64,000 nt of DNA, taken from Amaranthus tricolor. Its lineage: Eukaryota; Streptophyta; Magnoliopsida; Caryophyllales; Amaranthaceae. A model generated the notes under the pieces. It saw only the letters and a program-made list of their open reading frames with translations, did not search any database and had not been told where the DNA came from. The translations under genes were made by a program, and so were the position numbers. Shown here one piece after another: positions 11,794 through 25,500 of this stretch; within the stretch, counting starts at the first letter, position 1, and each line of letters starts with the position of its first letter. The stretch spans positions 41,648,922 to 41,712,921 of the forward strand of contig NC_080047.1 of assembly GCF_026212465.1 (NCBI RefSeq). Reading direction: 5' to 3'.

Positions 11794-14684
11794 TCGATGC
11801 ATTGCTCTAATGGTAAACTTTTAAGATTTCTGAATCCAACATTAAAATGATTACTAAATTTCATAATATTGACACATTTGATTCTTTGATGTTATTGAGT
11901 GTCTTGTGCGTGATCTCTCAGTCTTACTTAAATTTATCCATGTAACGTACTTTTTCGATTCTAAAATACTTATTATTAATAGCGACATGTTTAGTAAAGA
12001 AATATTATTATCAGTAGCAAATATAATAGAACAGAAAAAGTACATTATAACCCATAAAAATAATTGATGAGTTAGTTCAACACGAGATAAGTATTCCGCC
12101 CATGTTATATTAGTATCTTGATTCGCAGCTTACATAACTACAATAAGCCCAAAATGACATGGTTCAATACCCAATATAACAATAAGTTCCCTACTTCCAT
12201 CTTATTCGACTTTCACGTTTTGATATGTGGATAAATGAGCCCAATGGACTGACCCACAAGCGACAAGCCTGCTGTATACTCCTTTTTCCTTAAGTTTGCA
12301 AGGTTAGGTATGTTATACTTCCTCCTATTTAAATCAAATATTCGATTTTTTACTGTTGGAAAAAAATTATATTAAATGTTTATTTTTTATTTTGGTAATT
12401 TTTTTTTACTTATGTTTGATGGGATTAAACTATTTATACAATTACCATTAAATTATCAATTTCACTGTCACTCGCTTCTTTCATGTGGTTGGTCTGCCAC
12501 TTTTCTTAAAATAAATGTTATTTTATAAGTGTTGTGAATGGGCTAATGCAATGGTGAAAAAACAATCACAAAACAAATGCAAAGACAAACATTAAAAATA
12601 GGGCACAACAATGGAAGAAGTAAAACACACAATATATGAGGTATCTAATGATACCCCCTCAAAGAAAGTATTTTATTATTAATATAGTCAATAATACATT
12701 AATGACTCACCTTACAAACTTTAAGTATACCTTCTAAAAACAAAAGATTAAACCTTGATGTCAATTTTCCTCATAAACCTTAGTTATCTCTTAGTATTAG
12801 GCTCTCTCATAAACCCTTATAGTCTCCCAAAACTCCTTATATAGACGCATTACATATTAGGGACTCAAGGACAAAGGCTTAAAAAAGCCCACAAAATCGA
12901 ACACAAGAAAACAGAATCATTTTGTTTCGTGGCTGAAGCGTGCTCGACCCGAGCAGAATAGGTTCCACCTGTCGAGCAAACATCCAGTAGCTACTGGTTT
13001 GGGGCTTCACTTTGGCTCGACCAAGCCATACATGCTCGACCACTCGAGCGGGCTTCAAACCTCCATGATCCTCGTGTCTTGGCTTCATTAAGACACCCCA
13101 ACTCATCATCATTCATCACTTGATCAAGTGACCCAAAACAAATGTGTCCATAACCCATAACACTCTCATCTTTCCTCTTTAGAGTGCAAGATAGAGCATG
13201 CATGATCAAGTGATCAAACCCATCAATAATCTCATAAGAATTGGCTCTTGACTCAACAATAAGACATTTAGTTAGAATAAAAGATAGTAAAAACTTAAAA
13301 TCTAATTCAATTTATATATTTTATCTCTTACCTATTATTAAGTCTCTAATTATATCTCCCAAAATGAACTTAAGAAAATATGTATTTATTGTGGAGAAGA
13401 TTATTTCTATTTTATTTGATTGTGTTTAATTCAATGAATTATTATCATCTCAAAGTTATAATTAATAAAAGCTCTTTTCGTGATTTTAGAAGTATTTTCC
13501 AACAATGAGTGGATATTCTTACGTTGCACTTGCTATGAGTTATGAATAAATTTTAAACACGAAATCTTTTATAATATAATTGGCATTTAAAGTAAACTCT
13601 AAACCCAACCCATAAAGATCACCACAGCCAACTTAGCTATAACAAATTAAAATAATATTTGGTTACAATACATATAAAATTTAATTAATATTCAACAAAT
13701 GCTTGCTTAAGATCAGACCGCCTCATGTAGAGTTGTTTATTTGAGTTATTGGGTCAATTTTAGGTCATATGTTTCAGAATGGTTCAAAATTGGATCTTGT
13801 GTCCACATTAATTTTTACATTATTTTAAATTCATTTTGAAGTAGGATTAAGTTGTGTTTTATTCTAAGGTCAAGTAAATATTAATCACCGAGTCCATTTT
13901 AAACGCTTCTAGCTTCACCGTAAAAGTATTTAAGATCGAGATAAATAGTTTAATTAAATTAATTAAACATTAAATTTTGTACCTAAATTACTCACTTTTA
14001 ATTATTCAATGTTTAATAATAGGTAATTTTAAAGGTTAAAATTAAATTTTATTTACTAAAAGACCAACTTAAATCATTTATAAGAGCCTTAAAATATATA
14101 TAACAGTGAGACGATTCTATATAACAGTTGTTCTAAATATATATTTACTAAAGCAACGCAATTATCCGTGAAAATAGATCTAAAGTTGTTAGAAGCACAT
14201 GCATCATGGTATCATACATGTGGACAATTACCTTTAGAAAATACAATTAATTAATCCTTATCCAAAATAGTCAACTGTCAACTGATTTAATTGCTGATCT
14301 GTAATATATCTTATTACCTTATACTGCTAGGTCACACCTAAATAGTCTCATTTACTTTTGGTACAAAGATTAAAAAAAGAAAATAATAGATGAAACTAGT
14401 GGATATATAGAAATAAAAGAGATAAGATAGACTGTAAAATCAGTTTAATCATTTCTAAAAATAAAAATTAAACAAATATATTAAAACAAACTAAAATGAA
14501 AATAGGACACGAAACAGATAAGTATATAACAACCTGTATAAAAAACCAATCTTTGACACATCCAACTTGCTAAAATTAACGTTAAAAAACGACTTTATAG
14601 ACATCTTAATCTGCTATACACATGTAATTTATCGTGATGAGATCATATTTATAAGATAACATAGGTATTCTAACGTATGCTTAC
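11794..14684. other. Intergenic, with a possible minus-strand LTR remnant
   Basis: No gene is recognised. Between about 12540 and 13250 the sequence changes character. Several CTCGACC/CTCGAGC motifs occur near 12945-13050, and a CTATATAAGG box reads on the minus strand near 12840. This suggests an old LTR fragment, but ends and target duplication were not found. The rest is AT-rich without structure that I could support. Confidence 0.3.
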
Positions 14685-14692
14685 TATAAATA
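14685..14692 (+). promoter_or_regulatory. Probable TATA box of the sugar transporter gene
   Basis: CTATAAATAGG lies about 150 bp upstream of the transporter start codon, a canonical plant TATA context. Transcription would start near 14715-14725, giving a leader of roughly 120 bases. Confidence 0.5.
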
Positions 14693-14840
14693 GGATCTTC
14701 CCTAGGAGTACACATTTATTATATAAACTCAGTCTGGAGTTGGGTTTTTCTAAGCTTTTATTTATTTTCATAAATATTGAAATATTCTGAATTAGTTATA
14801 AGGAGGTGAAGAAGAAGAAGAAAGAAAGATCTAAGAGAAG

Positions 14841-17800
14841 ATGGGTGCATCAAAAAATGGTGATAATTATCCATGGAGAGTTACTCCTTATATTGTAATT
14901 TGTTGGGTATTGGCTGCTTGTGGAGGCCTCATGTTTGGTTATGACATTGGCATTTCAGGTATGATCCATAATACCCTCCTATGAAATTGTTATTCTATTA
15001 ATTCTTATAAGTGCGAATCCAAAATACAATATAATATAGATCAAACACTCACCTATGAATAGGTGCTGATCGAAGAACTTGACTAGCATCTATTGTTATA
15101 TGTTACACAATACGACATTAATACGAACTTTAATCACAAATATTTTCCTTGACCCTTTAGATAGTTCTTGTGTATCATGTTTTAGATCCTAGTTCATAAT
15201 GCCTTGGTTCATAACATTTTCAAATCAGTTATTTAAATCGGGTAATATCAAATCTTGTATAATTTCAGTTTGGTTTTAGTTGTTATGTAAGGGTTTTGCA
15301 TAGAAACTAAGAAATGATAATCTATTGGTTAAAAAGAATATTGAGTAACCCATAAATAGATAGGTGTAAAAGTATATTATTGAGGTATGTTTGAATAGGA
15401 AAAAAGTAGGAACAAATAGACATTTGTCGCTCTAAATTTAAGTCAATTTTAAATTAACATAAATTCTTATATTGAGCAATTTACCATGAGATGCGGCCTA
15501 ACTTAGCTAATACAAATTATGGTCGTCGATTAGCAAAGGCAAAGCTAGCGAGCTATCTTTCAGTTTTGGGCCCAAATTTTTTTTTTTCACATATAAAGTT
15601 GATATTAACTTGAATTAAATTTAGATATAATTTATATTTTTGCTATGTAATATGAGCTATAAGAATTTTTTATACAATAGTTAAAATATAAAATATAAAA
15701 AATAAAAAAAAATATTATATAATTAAATTTAAGCCTTAAATTTTTAGGGTTCTTTTTTATCTTTTGCTTTAGAGTACAAAAATAAATACCACGGGCCTTG
15801 TACAAATTAATCATTAACATATGATTTGGATGAATACAGGAGGAGTGACAGGAATGGATGATTTCTTGAAAGAATTTTTTCCGAAAGTGTACGAAAGAAA
15901 GCAACATGCTCAAGAAAACAATTACTGTAAATACGATAACCAATATCTTCAGCTGTTCACATCATCTTTGTATTTGTCAGCACTTGTTTCAAGTTTTTTG
16001 GCATCAAAAGTGTGCACAGTTAAAGGAAGAAAACCTTCTATTTTAATATCATCCCTCTTTTTCTTGGTGGGTTCTGCCTTAAGTGCACTTTCACAACGTC
16101 TTTGGATGGTCATCATTGGTAGAGTTCTTATGGGTGTTGGTGTTGGTTTTGGCAATGAGGTTACTTTCTTTCTTTTTTTTTTTTTTTTTTTTGTTTCGCT
16201 TATTATGACTTTTGATTGAACGTGTTTTGTTGTTGGTTGTTGGCTTGTTTGATTAAATAATTCATTGATTTTCTTGTTAGCCGTTAAGTTGACTTTTGAT
16301 TGAAGGCATTTCGTAAAAGTTGAGGTGATTACTTGATATAATGTTAGAGACTACGCTCATGGCTAAACTTTTAAATGGATAGTATGCTACTGTTAGAGTA
16401 TATAACATATCCTAGAGTTTCAACCATTAGCATAAGCTTTTGATTAAGTTGGTTCCTTGATATGATATCAGAGCTAATGGTTACATATACTTGCTCTATC
16501 AATTACAAACCACCTCATAGAATAATTCAATATGGTGCACTCTAAGCTAACTAAAAAAGGAGTTTTATTTGGCAAACTAGTCTAGTTTTACGTTGAAGAG
16601 AAAGTTTTATTTTAATCTATTCTATTTAGTTGTAAACTTGTGATGGGTAACAATGTACTAATCAGTGTAAGAAGATTGGTCTTTTGAATTCTTGATTTGC
16701 TCAAATTAGTCTATAAATTGTCCAAAACCGATCATAACTCGCTATTTTGAACTCTCGAGCAGATTGGTGAATTATGTGACAATGATACTGATCATAACCT
16801 CTGTGAGAATGCAGGCAGTTCCACTGTTTCTATCTGAAATAGCACCAGTCCAATATAGAGGAGCAATAAATATTCTATTCCAACTTTTAGTTACTGTTGG
16901 TATACTAGTAGCCAACCTTGTTAACTTCGCAACCTTAAACATACACCCTATAGGATGGAGAATATCCCTTGGACTAGCCATAATTCCAGCAATTTTACTA
17001 CTGATTGGCTCGATTATCATAACCGAAACTCCAACAAGCCTAATCGAGAGAGATCGATATGATGAAGGGCGAGAAGTGCTAAGAAAAATAAGGGGAATAG
17101 AGAATGTTGAAGCAGAGTTACAACAGATAAAGGAAGCATGTGCTGAAGCTAAGTTAGTGAAACATCCATACAAGGAATTAAGGAAAAAACAAAGTGTTCC
17201 TCCTCTTGTAATCGGGGTTTTAATGCAAGTTTTTCAACAAATGACCGGGATTAATGCAGTAATGTTTTATGCTCCAATATTGTTCCAAACTGTTGGGTTT
17301 AAGAATGATGGTTCACTACTTTCAGCTGTCATTATTGGGCTTGTAAATGTGTTTAGTACATTGGTTTCTGTTTTTGGAGTTGATAGGATTGGTCGAAGGG
17401 TTTTGTTGCTTCAAGCTTGTCTTCAAATGTTTATTAGCCAGGTTTGTACTTTATTCTCTACCATTTTCATTTTCTTCATATATATGCTACATGTGCTCAA
17501 CAGACCGGGTCGGGGGTCAGGGAGGGTCATGTCAAATTTAAACGGGCTGGGCCAGCTCAAAAGCCTGTTTAAACCTAACCCACTTTGATCCGTCCATAGA
17601 ATATTTTTTTATTCTACTTAATGGCCCATTGGGTTGACCCTCATATGTGTATAATAACATCATATACAAATATTTTTTAAAAAGTGGTAAAAAAAAATTT
17701 CGTATGTGCGCACTTCTTATATATAAAGTTGCAAACGATGTTTGATACCAAGGTTCATTTAAAAATAACCTCTTTGTTATCACTGACGTTGCATATATCT

Positions 17801-18415
17801 CAACTTTTTTTTGTTTGGTTGGGACCATAACACCCTATGCCCCTTTATAGGTCCGCCAGTATTTAGTAAGCACAAATCATTTCAATGGCATCCATGAATC
17901 ACAATTTTCATAGTTGTGCAAAAACATGATCATTACCAAATTTGTGATAATCTTTTACTGATAAATAATTGCAGACAGCAATTGGAATAATTCTGATAGT
18001 GAAGTTGACAGAAACAAATACACTACCAAAAGGAGCAGCAATCCTAGTTGTTCTGTTAACATGCCTGTTTGTAATGTCCTTTGCATGGTCATGGGGCCCA
18101 CTAGGTTGGCTAATACCAAGTGAAACATTCCCAATTGAGACTAGAACAGCAGGATTTGCATTTGCAGTGAGCTCTAATATGTTCTTCACATTCCTAATAG
18201 CTCAAGCATTCTTATCAATGTTATGCCATATGAGAGCTTACATCTTCATCTTCTTCTCCGGCTGGATCGTTGTCATGGCGTTCTTTGTCGTGTTTTTATT
18301 GCCGGAGACTAAAGGTGTTCCTATCGATGCGGTTGCAGACCGAGTTTGGAAGAAACATCCTGTATGGAAGAAATTCATGGATGTTGATGATCAAAAACAT
18401 GAAAATGGGGCTTAA
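14841..18415 (+). CDS. Monosaccharide/H+ symporter, STP family
   Basis: Four exons, 14841-14958, 15840-16159, 16815-17441 and 17975-18415, give 501 aa; all introns are GT-AG and phases agree. The product is a 12-helix plasma-membrane sugar transporter importing hexoses with protons. Visible family marks: GGLMFGYDIGISGGVTGMDDF after helix 1, GRK/GRR loops (VKGRKPS, DRIGRRVLL), FQQMTGINAVMFYAPILF in helix 7, FAWSWGPLGWLIPSE in helix 10 and the PETKGVPI end motif. Length is slightly below the usual 510-520 aa. The loop after helix 6 reads TETPTSLIERDRYDEG; STPs usually have DTPNSLIERG. GFGNE|AVPLF has Glu where STPs usually have Gln at the exon 2/3 junction. Which STP subclass it is cannot be settled by eye. 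No disabling change is seen. Confidence 0.92.
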
Positions 18416-18483
18416 TTAAGAGTTGTTGATTGACTTCTTCATTATATGAGATTTGGTACATATATATATATATATTTATGTGT

Positions 18484-18510
18484 TTAATTAATTAATTAAT
18501 TAATTAATTA
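18484..18510. repeat. TTAA microsatellite
   Basis: A run of TAAT units about 70 bp after the transporter stop codon, preceded by a short TATATA run, in the presumed 3' UTR. Confidence 0.85.
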
Positions 18511-20252
18511 CTTGTAGGTCAATTGGATCCATGAAAAAATGTAGTTTCCTAGAAAGTAATTCTAAGCTTTGTATGCAAATGAATCAATGACTTGGTTTCT
18601 TGACTATATCAATGATGCTAAAATGTAAAAATTAAAAAGATGAACATGCAAAATTTCTCCAATTTTACTAGACCGTGGAGAAAAAGGATGATGTCATAAT
18701 TCTTATTATCAAAAAACGTCATATTCAATCTTGATCTTTTAACTTGTTTTACCATATTATCATAACCTTAGCCCTTATAAGATCTACCAAAAGTTATAAT
18801 CTTGATGTATCATCCACCTCTAAAAACTTAAAAAAAAAAAAAAACAAAAATCTTTAATTTTATTTTTATACATATACACACAACATATTATTAAAGTCAT
18901 TTGCTCTTGATGAGCAATATCCAGGATACAATAAAGAATTATGGAAAAATATTTTAATTCTTTGATTATTTTGATTATTATATTTTTCACACTTGGGTCA
19001 ATATAAAAATCATCAATTCATTTTGAATATTATGCCCAAGATAATAATAATAGATTTTCATGATTCTTAATGCGTCGAACATAATTTTGCATTATAATAT
19101 CAAATTCCACAACATTTCACCTAATCCTATGAAATTACCATTACTATCTTGTAAAGTTTTTCATGATCCTCTCAATGGAAAATTACAAGTAGCACAACAT
19201 TTAAGAGCATAATAAATTCTTAATATTACTTGTCTCTATCAATCTCTTTCTTTTGCTATAGCTTCTTGCAAATTTTTATCAACAGTCGATTTTATGAGAG
19301 ATCATCTCTCTCAGGTAAGGTCACTATATAGATGAAAAAATATTTATCAACCATGAAAAAATTTTAAAAATTCAGAACTATCACATAAAATTTCTCTTTA
19401 ATTAGTTAGAAATAATAATTGTCAAAGTTAAATTCGTTTGATTATAAAAGACACCTCACAAGTAGCCCCATATGAACTTTCCTACCCAAATAGACACTCC
19501 CCAAATAAAACTCCCCAAATATTGTCATATTCAATCTTGAATTTTCATTAACTTGTATTATATCAATTTTTAATAACTTAATTTTGTATATTTGATAACT
19601 GACTATTTGAAATAATGTTGAATATTTGACTATTTAAAAAATGTCAAATGTTCGAATATCCAAATCTCACAAATTTGATATGTAAATCCGTATCCGAAAT
19701 TTGAATTTTAGAATCGAATATCCGATTCGAACTTCAATTTCAAGAATATCCTACAAGACGAAATAGATATCGAATTGAATCATCGTATTTTCATATCATC
19801 AAAACTCTTGCAAGTTTACGTTACCAATTTACCATAACCGGTTAGCCCCCTTGTATAAGAAAAAAAGGTACTGAAATGAGCTGTTGTTTAGTTCATTGTA
19901 TAAAGTTTAGGACTCAATAAAATTTGGTTTAAACTGTAAATCAAGTTAGACCAAATTATAGTTTTAGTATTTGGTTTAATCTCCAGCATAAATGGTCTGG
20001 TCCGGTTCTTTTAGAATATAATTATGATTTTCGGTCTGATCCCGTTTTTTTATTTTTTCAGACAAGACCAGACCGCAAACTATACAATAATTGAAAACCG
20101 TAATTTTTTATTTTTAAAAATAGGTCAATACATAAATATTTCGATAAGTAGTTTTTTTAGGTAAATATATACTTGAATTATGTTGATTTAATAAACTAAT
20201 TACAAATTGTTATATTTGGTGAGTGCAGGTGCTAAATATTTGCATAAAGAAA
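18511..20252. other. Intergenic AT-rich sequence
   Basis: No gene found. From about 19850 the text carries repeated pieces such as GGTCTGGTCCGGTT and AGACCAGACC, which recur at about 20540-20740 beyond the Stowaway element. This hints at one larger non-autonomous element that the Stowaway entered. Its ends could not be fixed. Confidence 0.35.
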
Positions 20253-20254
20253 TA

Positions 20255-20513
20255 CTCCCTCCAATTCAGCACTAACGTTCCATTTGCTTTTTGGACACTA
20301 TTCGTCTTTTACTCTTAATTTGTATTTTATTATTAATCTACAAGTTAAACCATAGTCATGTGGGATCTTGTTTGAGTCGTCTCAATGCAAGGATTATTTA
20401 TATCAATTTTCCATAATTTTTAATAATGCATAATTAGAGATATTAAAGAATGAATAAGTGCATTGAATAGAGTACATAAAGTAAATGGGATATTAGTGCT
20501 GAATTGAAGGGAG
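20255..20513. mobile_element. Stowaway MITE
   Basis: Left terminus CTCCCTCCAATTCAGCACTA and right terminus (complement) CTCCCTTCAATTCAGCACTA are close inverted repeats extending about 35 bp. TA dinucleotides flank both ends (20253-20254, 20514-20515), as in Tc1/mariner-derived Stowaway elements. 259 bp, non-coding. Confidence 0.9.
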
Positions 20514-20798
20514 TATAAATTAATTTAGAAACCCAAAATCGTAGATTAGACTAGATCAGACCGTTGTAGAACAGTCTGATCAAGTCTGATAAGGTCTGAA
20601 ATTTTTCCAGACCAAAATTTTTAGTTAAATCGAACCGTATGCACCACTAAAAATTTTATGATATTAATTTTTATAATGTTCAAATAAAGAGGTTAAATGC
20701 AATAGTCGCTAATAAAAAACAAAGTAGTAGACCAGACTGAACAATTTGTTTGTCTATATGATTTCTAGAAAAAGACGAAGTCCATAATTGATTAGTTG

Positions 20799-22260
20799 TT
20801 ATTCTTTCTTTCTTTCAAAAAAAAATTGTAATTTATAACCGTGTTTGAGAAAACTAAACACACACTTTCTACTACGGCTAGCAAATTTATCGCCATGAGT
20901 TTGCTGATTATGCGCAAAACACAAATATCCAAAAGTATGTATGGCATCAAAGGAGGGGGGTTTGTTAAAGAGGATTTCAAATGATGTTTTATTGTGTAAA
21001 AGTGGAGTTGGTGTGCGATTAATCAAATGAGCAGCGGCAAGGACACACTCCCCCCAAAAGTAAATAGGTAATTTGGCCTGAAATCTCAAAGCTCGGGCAA
21101 CAGATAAAATATGTTTGTGTTTACGTTCCACTCTCCCATTTTGTTGAGGCGTACCCACACAAGAATGTTGAAAAATTATTCCAGTCGCATTGAAAAACTC
21201 AAACAAACAATTAAATTCATTACCATTATCACTTTGCACGATTTTAATTTTTTGATTAAACTGACGATCAACCATTGCAACAAACATCATAAACATTTTA
21301 AAGACCTCCATTTTATCAAGAAGTAAATAAATCCAAACTGCTCTAGAATAATCATCAACAATTGTCAGAAAATAACGAGCCTTACAAGAAGAAACATGTC
21401 TATACGGCCCCCACAAATCACAATGCACTTTTTCAAAAATTCTAGAAGCCTTATTAGTACTCAAAGGAAAACGAACTCTAGAGTGTTTAGCACGCATACA
21501 TACTTCACACCCCTTATCTAAAACATCTCTATTATTACGAAGTTGAGGAAGCAACTTTACTACTTTCTCGGAAGGATGACCCAAACGACGATGCCATAAA
21601 TCCAGGGACGAAGCTTCAATCGCACCCACTTGAGGAACCAATTCCGTATTGCTAAAATAGTATAATCCGTCTCTCCTAGTTCCCGTCCCAATCAGCTCCT
21701 TCGTTGGGTCCTGTATGACACAAATGTGTTGAGTAAATTGAACAGTACAATTAAGATTGTCATTAAGCTGTGAAATAGAAAGCAAATTGCAACGCAAATT
21801 AGGAACAAATAAAACGCCTGTGAGAGTGAGTTTATCCGACAAGCGAACAGAGCCAATTAAAGAAGCATTAACAATGTCACCATTGGACAATCTAACAGGA
21901 CAATTAAAACTCTCAGTGTCGAACAACCAAGAAATATCTCCTGTAACATAATGTGTAGCGCCGGTGTCAATGATCCAAGAGGTGGAATCAAACTTAGGTG
22001 GCGGCGGTGATGGTGTTTCACCGTCCACCATTTTACTGAAAAAATCCTTGAGAAAAAAAAAATTAGTGTTTAACGTGGCTCCGATACCATGAGAAAACTA
22101 TAATACGGGAATAATCTGTGTTGTCCTTTCATTAACTCCAACCAATATCTATATAATACATGATGGTAACCGTAGAATTAGTAAAAACCGTCACAAAACC
22201 GTCACCAAAGATAATGAAACTGCTGAAAATGTGATAATGAAACCGTCACCAAATATCTGA
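20799..22260 (-). mobile_element. Truncated Ty1/copia element (protease-integrase part)
   Basis: The open frame 22031-20799 (410 aa) starts with an intact protease motif IDTGATHYV. GAG-pre-integrase (LWHRRLGHPS), the integrase zinc region (C-x2-C in CEVCMRAKHS) and the integrase core (HCDLWGP, QSDNGNEF, PQQNGRVERKH) follow. The frame stops at about RSRKCVF, so reverse transcriptase and RNase H are gone. Upstream, TGGCTCCGATACCA at 22076-22089 is the complement of an initiator-Met tRNA primer site. It is followed by a 5' LTR beginning at 22090 whose outer end (about 22260) is unclear. The protease starts only about 45 bp from the primer site, so gag is also deleted. Defective fragment, trimmed at both coding ends. 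Confidence 0.85.
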
Positions 22261-22563
22261 TGTATACCGCGGAGTGCACATATCCTCAATAGTGTTGTCA
22301 TATGCATGAAAGCTCCCTGCTACTTATCAAGTTTTCTTTGATTACTGGTGGAAGTGTATGCTACCACAATTTATGCTAAAGTCCACTAAACAATTTGCCT
22401 TAATTTTATCAAATATTGTCCTTTAAATCTTGAAATTTTATTTATATTATACCACATTTTCTAAGCACTAAACTTCTTGGTTCCTTGGAACTTCTCCAAT
22501 CTTTTTCCGTTTCTGTCCTCTTCAAGAGAAAAAAAAAAAAAAAAAACAACAAAGCATAGCAAC
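22261..22563. other. Upstream region of the CC-NBS-LRR gene
   Basis: AT-rich, with an A run (about 22529-22546) shortly before the ATG. Promoter and leader presumably lie here; no motif is strong enough to call. Confidence 0.35.
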
Positions 22564-25500
22564 ATGGATTTTTCAGTAGCTCTTACTCTGGTACAAACTC
22601 TTCTCCAACTCCTCAACTCTTCTACTCCACTTTGGAGGGAAGTTCAATCTGTATGGGGTTACAAAACCCAGCTTAAGAAACTTGAAAAAACCATCTCCAC
22701 CATAAAAAATGTACTGCTTGATGCTGAACAACAGCAACTTCAACTCAATAATACTCAACAGGGCATTCTTAAACGGCTTAACGAGGTTCTGTACGAAGTT
22801 GATGACCTGTTGGATGAGATCGCTACTCTTGTCCAACGCAAGAAATTCATGTCTGATAATGTCGTCTATAAAGAGGTGACTATTTTCTTTTCTCGTTTTA
22901 ACCAACTCAAATATGCATTTACTAAGTCTCGTGGGATTAGAAAGATTAGGGAGTCATTATATGATATAGCAAAAGATCACCGTCTGTTTGGGTCTATAGT
23001 GCCACAACAAGGTCTTTGTTGAACGAGGAAGATTTGATTATTGGGAGGGATGATGATAAACGTGTAGTGATTGATATGTTAATGTGCCCACCCGTTGAGG
23101 AGAGAGTATCTTGTGTCTGCATAGTTGGGATTGGAGGCTTGGGAAAAACAACCCTTGTCCAACTTGTTTACAATGATGAGAGGATTACGAGGGAGTTTGA
23201 GCTCAAGATGTGGGTTTGTGTGTCTAATGATTTTGATGTCAAAGCACTTCTTGTTGAAATACTAGCAGTTGCAACCAATCAGCCTAAAGTACATGATATG
23301 AACATGGACCAGCTCCAGACAAGAATTCAGCAACAGCTTGATGGGAAGAAGTATCTCCTTGTTTTGGATGACCTATGGGATGATGTTACTACTAAGTGGG
23401 GTAGGCTAATAACACCATTAATTGGAGGAAGAAGGGCTAGCAAAATTTTAATCAGTACACGCTCTCAAGTTGTGTCAAATACTGTAGGTGGCCAGAAACA
23501 TGAATTGAAAGGCCTTTCAGAGGCAGAGTCGTGGAAATTGTTTGAGAGAATGACCCTTTTGTCAAGGCAGGAAATGGAGGCACTACATGGAGAAAAATTC
23601 TCAAAAAATGTGCAAATGTTCCACTTGCCATAAGAGTCATTGGAAGTTCTCTTCGAGATCAAGGTAAAAACAAATGGATGCATATGGGAAACATCGACTT
23701 GGCAAATGATGAGAGTAATGAAGGTATAGTGCCTGTGTTGAAGATTAGTTATTATGATCTTCCATTCCAACAGAAACGTTGCTTTAGTTACTGTGCGATC
23801 TTTCCCAAGGATTATGAGATTATCAAAGAGGATTTGATTCTACTTTGGATGGCACAGGGCTTCATTCAGTCAAATGGACAGAGTCTTGAAGAGGTGGGCG
23901 AGAAATATTTCATGAATTTACTTCATAGGTGCTTCTTCCAAGATATAAAATGTGTTGATGACGGTGAAATTATATCATGCAAAATGCATGATCTGATTCA
24001 TGATGTTGCTAAAAGTGTAGTAGCAACTGAAATGATGTTGGTTACAAACAACACAAGCAATTTGAATGCAGAAGTTTACCATGTATTTTTAGAGAGTGAA
24101 GACGCTATCATGTTTCCTGTGCAGATGAAAAGGATGCGTACACTGCTAAGAAAGCCTCGTCAAATGTATGGTGTTCGTAGTAAAATTGAGATTCCAAAGG
24201 TGGAAAGTTTGAGGGTACTATCCTGGCCTGAAAATGGTATTCAAAATGTGCCAAATATGATCTGTGAATTGATACATCTAAGATATCTTGATCTCTCTGA
24301 TAATCCTTTTCGCTTGCTTCCTTCATCCATTACAAACCTTTTTAATTTGCAAACATTGAAGTTACGTCATTGTTCTGCTCTTGAAAAATTGCCAGATGAA
24401 TTGGGGAAATTAGTAAACCTGAGGGTTCTTGATTTATATGGTTGTTACAAGTTGAGATACATGCCTCCAGGGATGAGGAGCATGACATATTTACATAAGT
24501 TGACATATTTCGTATTAGGTAACCCTGCATATGATGGTACTAAGGCACTTGAAGACTTAAAATGTCTAAAATCTCTCACAGGGACCTTGCTATTCAACAT
24601 ACACAGTGATTGGACGTGTGATATAGCAAAAGTTAGAAAAGGGGGATATTTATCAGAATTGGAACAACTCAAGGAGATCGTTATGCAGTTCGGATATAAT
24701 CTAGAGGATTACAAGGCACAAGCATTCTTGGATGGCCTGCAACCCAACCATAATCTTCGGAAGGTTTATTTGGCTGGTTGTCCTGGAGTAAGGTTGCCAA
24801 GTTGGTGGGGGAGGGGTGCCTTGTCAAAGAATCCCAAGTCTTGTCTGCCAGAACTCGTTCAAATACATCTTTATGAATGTGGCGTGTTTGAGTTATTTCC
24901 ATCGATGAGTCAATTACCCAAATTAAGAGTTCTTCTCCTTGAGCATGTTTCGGGTTTAGAGTACATAGAGAGTAACAAAAACGGAGACATGGGTCCTACG
25001 GAGTTAGGGGGTTCACCACCAGGAGAAGCACATGAGAAGTTGGTATTCTATCCATCCCTCCAAATCCTTCAGCTCGAGAACTTACGAGATTTGAAGGGAT
25101 GGGGGTTATCACACTCAAATTCGTGTGTTTCCTCAGCTTAAAAGTCTACAAATATATTATTGTAACCAGCTAGCTAGTCTTCCTCTTTGTCCTCAAGGAG
25201 GATCATTTCACATTTGTGCCATTGACTCTCTGGCATTTCGGAAATCCCTAACATATAGCCGACGATATAAAATTTCAAAAGATTATAGGGTGGAGATAAA
25301 TAGTGTAAATGTGGAATATATTATTAACTCTCTGCCCACAGATATCTTTGAGCATCTTTCTCACTTGGATATCAGTCATTGGAACGAGATAAAGAGATTA
25401 AAACCAGTGGAATTGTCAGAGTTGTTTCAGAGTGGCCGCGTGTCCTCCCTTCTATCTCTTACAATATTTAAATGCAAGGAACTGAGGAGTCTATCAGCAT

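Noticed and set aside
12317..12530. Possible Stowaway start TACTTCCTCCTATTTAAATC
   Set aside because: No matching inverted end or TA flank was found downstream.
12879..13209. Two overlapping minus-strand frames near 13 kb
   Set aside because: No family resemblance; they lie in the possible LTR remnant and have no start or splice context.
19850..20770. Larger element around the Stowaway copy, suggested by AGACCAGACC words
   Set aside because: Terminal repeats and target duplication could not be defined, so it is only noted in the intergenic entry.
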